DNA of 64,000 bases from Sphingobacterium pedocola. GTDB taxonomy: Bacteria; Bacteroidota; Bacteroidia; Sphingobacteriales; Sphingobacteriaceae. Both the position numbers and the translations under genes were made by a program. Below are positions 7,844 through 13,936 of the stretch, piece after piece (the first letter of the stretch is position 1; every line of letters begins with the position of its first letter). The stretch is from positions 1,414,835 through 1,478,834 of the forward strand of contig NZ_MU158689.1 of the NCBI RefSeq assembly GCF_015209965.1. The letters run 5' to 3'. The notes beneath the pieces were generated by a model. That model worked only from the letters and a program-made list of their open reading frames with translations. It was not told where the DNA came from and did not search any database.

Positions 7844-8464
7844 ATGAAGAATAACAGTGCCGACAAGAACAACATTCAACGTAAGAAAACTCGACTCGGG
7901 CTGCTGTTGGCCATAATAGCGATAATATGGACTTTACTCATTATCCTATTGGATTTATCAAACCTTGGCCAATGGGATTATATTAGCATCAACCTAAAGC
8001 GTATTAGGCTAGAAGATAACGTGATATTCTTGAAATTAATAGCTGCCGGCTGTATTATTGGACTCATCCCATTTGCTAAACGGAAATATAAGGCACGAAT
8101 TGCGTTATCCATACCGATGGCTTTCATCGTTTTTTGCTTATACCGAAGTGTAATAATGATCGACTTCTATTATGGGTGGAGTGACGGATGCAATTATTTT
8201 ACTGCAAAGAGGGATATCGAAAAAGGCAAGATACAAATATTGTATGCTGGGCAACTATATTACGAATCGGATGAGGTGTACGATGCGCTAGATTCTCTTA
8301 CCAAATCTTACGGATACACTTTAATTAATGTAGGTATTTTTTTTCCCGGAGCGGAGAGATACAATGAGGTCATGTATGATTATCTAAAAAGGAAAAACGG
8401 TCCGGACTGGCAAGATGTATACGGGAGAAAGGCCGACTCTATTCGTAGTACTGCGAAGCCATGA
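7844..8464 (+). CDS. Hypothetical membrane protein
   Basis: The 206-residue protein has a charged N-terminus and three hydrophobic segments at about 18-38, 60-77 and 84-104. A soluble C-terminal half of about 100 residues, rich in Tyr and charged residues, follows. No family is recognised. The gene lies downstream of the hipB/dinD wreckage, with 180 bases of AT-rich DNA before it, and the next gene on the same strand starts about 200 bases later. Loose resemblance to Bacteroidota inner-membrane hypothetical proteins is all I can offer. Confidence 0.55.
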   Translation: MKNNSADKNNIQRKKTRLGLLLAIIAIIWTLLIILLDLSNLGQWDYISINLKRIRLEDNVIFLKLIAAGCIIGLIPFAKRKYKARIALSIPMAFIVFCLYRSVIMIDFYYGWSDGCNYFTAKRDIEKGKIQILYAGQLYYESDEVYDALDSLTKSYGYTLINVGIFFPGAERYNEVMYDYLKRKNGPDWQDVYGRKADSIRSTAKP

Positions 8465-8671
8465 AAATAAGAGAATTCTTCATATTTTAGATTGTTGATT
8501 GTTATCAAACTTAGGTAAATTAGTCTTTAAATATAATATTATTGCCAAAGGGGTCATCAAGAGTGCCAACAAACGCATTGCCTACTTTAACAGACGACGT
8601 ATAGAAAAATATTGTTGCGATATCAGCAACAAATTATTAATTTAGAAATTATTAACTGATGCTAATGCCAA

Positions 8672-9328
8672 ATGATTAAAACATTCCTATTTTTTATTCT
8701 ATCAGCTTTATCCTATTGCTGTCACAGCCAAGATAGTGTAAAGTTCGAGAATACCTATCCTGAGGGCATCTATCTGACCAAAGAAGATTTTCTTAAAAAG
8801 ACCCCCAATGAGAATAAAGAATTGATCGCTAAAAGCGTACTTCTTGGTTCGAGGAAGGTAATAGACGCAATTCCGGATCAGTGCATCTTCTTTTATAAAG
8901 AAAACGATAAAAAAGTAAAAAAGACTTTTGCGATATGCTACAAAGGAAACCTGTATTTCCAAGCGTTATCTATATTGACAAATAGAGATAGAAGAGACAA
9001 ATCACAGACAACCAATTTCCCGAATTCCTTTTGTCGTGTGATTATAGGTGGGCAAAATTTTCTTTATACCGAGCTTGATTTAGCAAATTCATGGAAACAA
9101 GGATTTGGATACGGTATGGGTGGAGTTGCCGGTGCTGCAATTGCAGCAAATGCCATAAAGGGTAAAGGAATCGCGTGGGATTTTAAAAATGGTGAATTTA
9201 ACATCTTTAGAAGTTGTAAAGATTTTAATGAATTTATAGCAGATAAGTATCCGGAAGGTGTGCAGGAATGCAATAACCAACAACCAGATATCCTTTTGGT
9301 AAGAACTGCTATGGAGATGATTAAATAA
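8672..9328 (+). CDS. Secreted hypothetical protein (possibly DUF6563-like)
   Basis: The 218-residue protein begins with a signal peptide, MIKTFLFFILSALSYCCHSQ. The mature part starts with a YPEGIYLTKEDFLKKTP block, continues with IPDQCIFFYKENDKKVKK..AICYKGNLYFQ, and has a glycine-alanine-rich segment GYGMGGVAGAAIAANAIKG at about 147-165. The YPEGIY..KEDFL opening resembles Bacteroidota DUF6563-type proteins from memory; I am unsure. It is probably periplasmic or membrane-associated, with function unknown. A mutT 3' scrap follows 34 bases after the stop. Confidence 0.6.
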   Translation: MIKTFLFFILSALSYCCHSQDSVKFENTYPEGIYLTKEDFLKKTPNENKELIAKSVLLGSRKVIDAIPDQCIFFYKENDKKVKKTFAICYKGNLYFQALSILTNRDRRDKSQTTNFPNSFCRVIIGGQNFLYTELDLANSWKQGFGYGMGGVAGAAIAANAIKGKGIAWDFKNGEFNIFRSCKDFNEFIADKYPEGVQECNNQQPDILLVRTAMEMIK

Positions 9329-9362
9329 ATTTTGGATCGAATACCAGAAATATCGATTGCAT

Positions 9363-9453
9363 TAAAGTCATATGGGTGGAAAAGGACAAATTATTGAACT
9401 ACGACTGGCCAGTAGCTGATCTGCCAATCGTCAAGGAACTGGTGCTGCAATAG
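9363..9453 (+). pseudogene. mutT 3' fragment
   Basis: The frame KVIWVEKDKLLNYDW, then ADLPIVKEL and LQ before TAG at 9451-9453, matches the last 30 codons of the intact mutT genes. No NUDIX box is present. Right after the stop the sequence changes to the cut end of a minus-strand hipA-like gene, and the usual mutT 3' flank and hairpin are absent. Confidence 0.75.
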
Positions 9454-9456
9454 GAT

Positions 9457-9483
9457 CTATATATCGATTTTACCTTTTGCCAT
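9457..9483 (-). pseudogene. First codons of a hipA-like gene
   Basis: One base after the XRE stop on the minus strand, an ATG at 9483 opens MAKGKIDI before a stop. The position, immediately 3' of a HipB-like regulator, is where hipA should begin. The frame ends three bases from the mutT scrap, so the toxin gene appears to have been replaced at that junction. Confidence 0.4.
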
Positions 9484-9484
9484 C

Positions 9485-9766
9485 TTACAATAATGCTAAA
9501 TCTTGTAATTTTCTGCCAAATGCATCATCTGCAGCTAACCTGGAAAAATCATCCTGTAGCCCCAGCACACGTAAAACAGTAAAGTAGGCTCCCATTGCTA
9601 CACATGCATCTCCCTTTTCAACCAAATATAAGATATAACGAGCAATACCAGCCCTCTCCGCCACCTGTACAGCGGTGAGCTTTCTACGTTTACGAGCGAG
9701 TTTGATATTCTCTCCCACTTTTTCTAAGAGAATACCATATCTTGGCAAAACAACTTGTTTATTCAT
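9485..9766 (-). CDS. XRE helix-turn-helix regulator, HipB-type antitoxin without toxin
   Basis: From the ATG at 9766 the protein has 93 residues. GENIKLARKRRKLTAVQVAERAGIAR is an XRE-type helix-turn-helix, followed by the conserved VLGLQDDF..LAADDAFGRKLQD tail of antitoxins paired with HipA kinases. An in-frame upstream ATG at 9823 exists, but the start at 9766 lies just behind a long inverted repeat and gives the usual length. Such proteins bind their own promoter and neutralise HipA. Here only the first codons of hipA remain, so the gene may act as a free repressor or be a relic. Confidence 0.75.
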   Translation of the reverse strand: MNKQVVLPRYGILLEKVGENIKLARKRRKLTAVQVAERAGIARYILYLVEKGDACVAMGAYFTVLRVLGLQDDFSRLAADDAFGRKLQDLALL

Positions 9767-9774
9767 TTCTAAAT

Positions 9775-9821
9775 GTTTGATATTTCGATCAAAAACAAAC
9801 AATACGATTGAAATATCAAAC
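9775..9821. promoter_or_regulatory. Operator-like inverted repeat of the XRE gene
   Basis: GTTTGATATTTCGATC (9775-9790) and GATTGAAATATCAAAC (9806-9821) pair at 15 of 16 positions around a 15-base spacer. It lies 9 bases upstream of the chosen start at 9766, the usual place for an autoregulatory antitoxin site. Confidence 0.65.
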
Positions 9822-9917
9822 AAAAATTCAATCTCGTTTAGAAATCAGTCTAACTTAGCTTCGATTGCTCTATGAGACGTAAAAAGTTCCGGAAAGTTCT
9901 TATGTTCGTGCAAATAG

Positions 9918-10112
9918 CTAGTTGACGGAAGCTTCCGGTTTCATCTGATCTAGCACTGGTTCTATTAACTTTTTAGTCTTCTTATGGCCATACTCGCGTA
10001 CGGCATACTTCAATTTATTGAAGTCCATTGTTTTAGCCTTGAGCAAAGCATTTTTCAAAACCATATCCCGATCCTCTGCAAGACTATCAAGATGATTAAC
10101 CAAATCAACCAA
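9918..10112 (-). pseudogene. C-terminal fragment, possibly of an AbiEi-type antitoxin
   Basis: The 64-codon frame includes VDLVNHLDSLAEDRDM and KLKYAVREYGHKKTKKLIEPVLDQM. The open frame extends upstream with plausible coding sequence to about 10150, inside the left part of a hairpin repeat, where it is cut off. The helical C-terminal look resembles type IV AbiEi-like antitoxins, but that is only a suggestion. It has no start signal of its own and is probably a remnant. Confidence 0.35.
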
Positions 10113-10138
10113 AAGAAATTCGCGTGTAGCTTTTAGAA

Positions 10139-10170
10139 ACTCCTGAAGCTCCCCGCTTCAGGAGTTTTTT
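10139..10170 (+). repeat. Hairpin repeat copy 4 (no leader)
   Basis: Arms ACTCCTGAAGC and GCTTCAGGAGT with loop TCCCC, then a T-run. The AT-rich mutT leader is missing on the left, and a minus-strand gene fragment runs directly into the stem. The outermost pairs are A-T and C-G, as in copy 1. Confidence 0.85.
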
Positions 10171-10259
10171 TATAAGGATTGCCTGCCATAGTTTTGAATA
10201 ATGGACCTTTATTCTTAAATTGAAATTTTAACCCCAGATTAATTATCGTATAAACCAGT

Positions 10260-10874
10260 TTGACGAAAATGAGAGAATCCCTATTGGCCGAAAAAGTAAG
10301 ACAATTCGAAGATAGTTTTAAAAAACAGTTAAACATATTTGAAGAAAGAGAGCAAATCAGAATAAATGAAGAACGCGAGATAGAACAACAGCAAGAAGCC
10401 TTCAAGAAGAAATTCGAATCGTCTATATTGGCAGACATACAAAAACTGCATAAGAAGATTGAGCAGCAAATCGCTTCTCCCTATCTGAAGATATTATTTC
10501 AATGGCACGGTAATATGGCGGATTTTTGTTCAGATGAATATTTAGGAGATGAGATACCAGCCTATATTTTTTATGCCATAGACGGTAAGCAGGAGAACGA
10601 TGATGATATATTTTGTTATAGCGAATTTCTGTTCTTTGCTGGGGATATGGAGACACGCTCCCTTTTAGTCTATAAGTGCAACCAACAGAGAGTACAGTTT
10701 GTCCATAATGTAGACCTTGAAAAGGACAGAATTCTGCTTGCTGAATATAAACTTGAAAATTACGACTTGGATGCAATCAAATCATTGGTATACGACTACC
10801 TAATAGCCGAATTAGCACATAAAGAAAAGAATTACGAAGTCTGGGATCCGTATGACAACGATGACTGGAACTAA
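10260..10874 (+). CDS. Hypothetical protein with N-terminal coiled coil
   Basis: The 204-residue protein has a strongly charged helical N-terminus (about 1-75, rich in Glu, Lys and Gln, probably a coiled coil). An acidic globular C-terminal part ends EVWDPYDNDDWN. No signal peptide, membrane segment or known motif is seen. It starts 90 bases after a hairpin repeat and ends 42 bases before the mutT start on the same strand, so the two may be co-transcribed. Its place in a toxin/defence island suggests an immunity- or effector-like role, but nothing in the sequence proves it. Confidence 0.55.
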   Translation: MTKMRESLLAEKVRQFEDSFKKQLNIFEEREQIRINEEREIEQQQEAFKKKFESSILADIQKLHKKIEQQIASPYLKILFQWHGNMADFCSDEYLGDEIPAYIFYAIDGKQENDDDIFCYSEFLFFAGDMETRSLLVYKCNQQRVQFVHNVDLEKDRILLAEYKLENYDLDAIKSLVYDYLIAELAHKEKNYEVWDPYDNDDWN

Positions 10875-10916
10875 AAGATCTTGATAAAGTTCATATTTTC
10901 ACTATTTTGCCACTAC

Positions 10917-11294
10917 ATGTTACACGTTACCTGCGCTATCATCAAACAAGACAATACGATTTTAATCTGCCAACGTTCTGCGAAGATGAAGCTGCCGCTG
11001 AAATGGGAGTTTCCTGGCGGCAAGATCGAGCAGGGCGAAAGCAAAGAAGAATGCCTGATGCGCGAGATCAAAGAAGAGCTCGGTATTGATGTAACCTTGG
11101 GTCGAGAGCTGAGTATGGTGGAGTACCATTATCCGGAATTCGCAATCTGCCTCTACCCTTTTGAATGTACATTATCCGGAGGCGAGCCGCATCCGACCGA
11201 ACATGCAAAAGCCATATGGGTGGATTGTAATGAGCTATTAAATTACGACTGGGCGGCAGCTGATTTACCGATCGTGCAAGCACTGATGCAGTAA
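10917..11294 (+). CDS. mutT: MutT-type NUDIX hydrolase, copy A
   Basis: The 125-residue protein carries the full NUDIX box, G36-K-I-E-Q-G-E42 with REIKEELGI after it, matching Gx5Ex7REUxEExGU. The N-terminal HVTCAIIKQDNTILICQRS and LKWEFPGGK parts are those of (8-oxo-)dGTP diphosphatases, which remove oxidised nucleotides in the cytoplasm. The ATG at 10917 is chosen because the second copy starts at the same codon; an in-frame TTG at 10881 is less likely. From the NUDIX box to the hairpin the DNA is almost identical to 33642-34158, while the first 100 or so bases differ by about 15%. Confidence 0.92.
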   Translation: MLHVTCAIIKQDNTILICQRSAKMKLPLKWEFPGGKIEQGESKEECLMREIKEELGIDVTLGRELSMVEYHYPEFAICLYPFECTLSGGEPHPTEHAKAIWVDCNELLNYDWAAADLPIVQALMQ

Positions 11295-11295
11295 T

Positions 11296-11430
11296 AAATG
11301 TTAAGTTTTTGTTAATTCTTCCAGGTGCTGTAATATTCTGCCAGATCCTGTCGTTTATATAGTATTCATAATTTAGGTTAATAATTGGTTAGTTAGAAAA
11401 TCCTGAAGCTCCCCGCTTCAGGATTTTTTT
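11296..11430 (+). repeat. mutT 3'-flank element with hairpin, copy 5
   Basis: Full leader (TGTAATATTCTGCCAGATCC, TATAGTATTCATAATTTAGG, TTAATAATTGGTTAG) and hairpin at 11400-11423 with outer A-T pairs, then seven T. It serves as the terminator of mutT copy A and is convergent with the fic gene that ends at 11454. Confidence 0.92.
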
Positions 11431-11453
11431 ATACCCGTATTGAAACCTTGTTA

Positions 11454-12551
11454 TTAGCAAATTAACTCGTACCGTACAGATCGGCCTAATCCTATAGTTC
11501 TAAACACACCTAACTCGTTTAAATGCTGTAAATCACGAGTTGCAGTTGCCTTTGACGTCTTGGTAATCGCAATGTACTTCTTAGCAGTCATCCCTCCCTT
11601 AAAACCATCAACACCACTTTCAAGCATACGATTGATAGCTTTAAATTCTCGTTCGTTAAGCTTATCCTTAAAGCGATCAAAAAACTTTGCTTTATTTACC
11701 GCAAATTCTACAATATGTTTCGCTTCGATTTGTGCATCCAATATAACTTGAGTAAAATAAATAATCCAATCTGTGATCTCTAAGCTAGATTGTGCACGCT
11801 TTAATGCGTCGTAATATTGCTGCTTGTTTTTTTCGATCACCTTTGAAATAGACAACAGTAGAGGAATTTGCAACGTATTGGAAAGAGCATATTCAGCCAA
11901 AGCACGTCCAATTCGTCCATTACCATCTTCAAAGGGATGTATACTCTCAAAGTATAAATGTGTGATGGCTGATTTGACCAGCGCCTTCGTGACATGATCC
12001 TTTGCCGGTATAGCTTGCTCTTGAAACCAACTGACAAACATATTCATTTGAATCGAAACGTCTGATGAAGGAGGGGATTCATAATGAACAATTTCTTTGC
12101 CGTAGGCCCCCGAAATTACCTGCATAGGTTCCGTGCCTTCACGCCATTTCCCTGCACTCACCTTCGGAAATGCATTCATTAAACTGGAGTGCCAATCCAA
12201 AATCATCTGTACGGTCAGATCTTTATTATAAGACTGTCTTACAAAAGTCATTAGCTCCGCTATACCCGCCACGCGTTTGTCGCGGACAATAGTACTATCT
12301 TCCAGCCCCAAATTTCTTTTGATAGAAGACATTACCTCTTCGCGACTCATGTATTCACCTTCAATTTCGGAAGTTTTAATTGCTTCTGCTATGAGGATCT
12401 CTAAAAGGGTCTCTATCTTCAGATTGTCGTCTAAAACCGAAACTATTCCATTTATCTCGCCCATTTCTTGTGCAAATTTTACAGAAATAGGCGGCAATTC
12501 TGTTAACGAATAGATGAAATTCGGCCAATCTTGGTATTGCCAAATGTACAT
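11454..12551 (-). CDS. Fic family protein, complete
   Basis: From the ATG at 12551 the protein has 365 residues. A DUF4172-type N-terminal domain starts MYIWQYQDWPNF. An inhibitory helix with TSEIEGE matches (S/T)xxxE(G/N). The Fic core has HPFEDGNGRIGRA, its histidine about residue 205, and a winged-helix-like C-terminus contains a KTSKATATRDLQHL segment. It is therefore a self-inhibited (class II) Fic enzyme, expected to transfer AMP from ATP to a target protein; the target is unknown. An in-frame start at 12578 is less likely because the DUF4172 domain begins at MYIW. A strong inverted repeat lies upstream at 12597. Confidence 0.9.
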   Translation of the reverse strand: MYIWQYQDWPNFIYSLTELPPISVKFAQEMGEINGIVSVLDDNLKIETLLEILIAEAIKTSEIEGEYMSREEVMSSIKRNLGLEDSTIVRDKRVAGIAELMTFVRQSYNKDLTVQMILDWHSSLMNAFPKVSAGKWREGTEPMQVISGAYGKEIVHYESPPSSDVSIQMNMFVSWFQEQAIPAKDHVTKALVKSAITHLYFESIHPFEDGNGRIGRALAEYALSNTLQIPLLLSISKVIEKNKQQYYDALKRAQSSLEITDWIIYFTQVILDAQIEAKHIVEFAVNKAKFFDRFKDKLNEREFKAINRMLESGVDGFKGGMTAKKYIAITKTSKATATRDLQHLNELGVFRTIGLGRSVRYELIC

Positions 12552-12596
12552 AATGAGCCAATTAAAATTGTTAATCACCTCAAATATACAAAAAAC

Positions 12597-12627
12597 ATGA
12601 GCCGATTAACAAAAATAATCGGCTCAT
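12597..12627. promoter_or_regulatory. Long inverted repeat upstream of fic
   Basis: ATGAGCCGATTA (12597-12608) and TAATCGGCTCAT (12616-12627) pair perfectly over 12 bp with a 7-base spacer. It lies about 45 bases upstream of the fic ATG. The same inverted repeat and surrounding sequence recur at 35264-35294, where the fic gene is missing. It is either an operator or a transcribed hairpin. Confidence 0.6.
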
Positions 12628-12770
12628 CCCAAAATCTATCTATGTCGCCTGTGATTGTATACCACATGTTTGTTGTATAGCTAAGTAGCTGTAATATCAC
12701 AGTACTCGGCGTCGTTTATAGGGTAATGAATTACATGTAAAAACTATAAAAAGATAAAGAAAGCATAAAT

Positions 12771-12788
12771 TATATGTAATTGCATATA
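12771..12788. repeat. Orphan copy of the hipB operator palindrome
   Basis: TATATG-TAATTG-CATATA, identical over 18 bases to 7702-7719. No hipB gene is attached, and it is followed within 11 bases by a hairpin repeat. It is probably the leftover promoter of a lost hipBA pair. Confidence 0.5.
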
Positions 12789-12798
12789 GAACAAGAAC

Positions 12799-12828
12799 TC
12801 CTGAAACTCCCCACTTCAGGATTTTTTT
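12799..12828 (+). repeat. Hairpin repeat copy 6 (decayed)
   Basis: TCCTGAAAC and ACTTCAGGA flank TCCCC, so the two inner base pairs are lost and a 7-bp stem remains, followed by seven T. There is no mutT leader. It marks the left boundary of the accessory island against the PUL. Confidence 0.75.
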
Positions 12829-12839
12829 AGTTTAAACCA

Positions 12840-13040
12840 CATTGTTCTATTTATTACATAACGGATTTTTCCAGATATGCTTTCAAATCCTCATCCTGCA
12901 TATGAATAACATCATTCGCTACATAGAAAAAAATATATTCATCAATGAATCGAGCTTTCGCGGCATGTAATCACCATCTTTATCAAAGAGCTTATCATTG
13001 AGTGACTCCGTTGAGACATTCACCGTTCCAAAAGTTCATA
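12840..13040 (-). pseudogene. Remnant of an unknown gene at the island/PUL boundary
   Basis: On the minus strand the frame VSTESLNDKLFDKDGDYMPR shifts by one base into ARFIDEYIFFYVANDVIHMQ and then DEDLKAYLEKSVM before TAA near 12857. Both halves look like real protein. It is a C-terminal fragment with a frameshift; I do not recognise the family. Confidence 0.45.
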
Positions 13041-13049
13041 AACAAGTAA

Positions 13050-13913
13050 TTATTGCTGACTGACCCAGGCTAAACAAATCGCGAACCAATCCTTAAAAGC
13101 GGGATAGCTGAGATAACCATGTTCCCCTCTACTGTAGAGGTGTAGGTCGGCTGGTACACCATTTTTTCTTAGGGCCTCATAAAATAAGGTCGCATTGGAT
13201 ACCGGTACGAGGCTGTCATCGGCCGCATGTGTCAAGAATGTCGGAGGGGTATGTGGCGTCACGCGGCCTTCATTGGAAAACTGCTCTAGGTGCTTTTTAT
13301 AATCAGCGGCGCTCTCGGGCCCGATTAGGCTATTTCTTGACCCAACATTCGTGATCCCGTCTTTAAAACTAATCACAGGATAGACCAATACCATAAAGTT
13401 CGGACGCAGGCTGGTGTTCTTTTTATTTTCTATATAGGACTGATCAAAGTGAGTCCCTGCGGTAGATGCGAGGTGACCTCCTGCAGAAAAGCCCATAATG
13501 CCAATTTTGCTCGGATCGACTCCCCATTTTTCTGCATTTTCCCGAACGGTCTTAATGGCTTGCTGTGCGTCTTGCAGTGGTCCCTTCCACTTGTCAATCA
13601 TCGTCTTGCTGTCTGGTAGACGGTATTTCAAGACAAATGCGGTAATACCTGCTGCGTTGTAAGCCTTCGCTACATCCGTTCCTTCCCTGTCGCTTACCAG
13701 ACCTTGGTACCCCCCACCGGGACAGACGATCACAGCGATACCGCTTGCTGTGCCCGGAGACGGCAAAAAAACAGTAAGGGTTGGCGCGCTTTGTTCGACA
13801 TTTGTCGCATTGGGGACTTTCCCCGCATACAAGGGCATTTCCTCTTGGCTAAAAACACTGCTCCCCTCGACCAGGAATAGCAGTGTCATGATATAGGTGG
13901 ATACTTTTGGCAT
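13050..13913 (-). CDS. Secreted alpha/beta-hydrolase (carbohydrate esterase-like)
   Basis: The 287-residue protein has a signal peptide (about 1-23) and an alpha/beta-hydrolase fold. CPGGGY at about 65-70 is the oxyanion-hole region, GFSAGGH at about 141-147 holds the nucleophile Ser, ADDSLVPV supplies the acid Asp, and GEHGY the His. This arrangement is common in acetyl-xylan-esterase-like enzymes of PULs that remove acetyl groups from sugars. It is the last gene of the PUL strand, 23 bases after the GH78 stop, so it is probably co-transcribed. It should act in the periplasm; the actual substrate is not known. Confidence 0.85.
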   Translation of the reverse strand: MPKVSTYIMTLLFLVEGSSVFSQEEMPLYAGKVPNATNVEQSAPTLTVFLPSPGTASGIAVIVCPGGGYQGLVSDREGTDVAKAYNAAGITAFVLKYRLPDSKTMIDKWKGPLQDAQQAIKTVRENAEKWGVDPSKIGIMGFSAGGHLASTAGTHFDQSYIENKKNTSLRPNFMVLVYPVISFKDGITNVGSRNSLIGPESAADYKKHLEQFSNEGRVTPHTPPTFLTHAADDSLVPVSNATLFYEALRKNGVPADLHLYSRGEHGYLSYPAFKDWFAICLAWVSQQ

Positions 13914-13936
13914 GATTTCAAAGATAAACTTAAATA

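Noticed and set aside
10423..10776. 117-residue minus-strand frame
   Set aside because: It is fully antisense to the coiled-coil protein gene, and its translation lacks any recognisable protein features.
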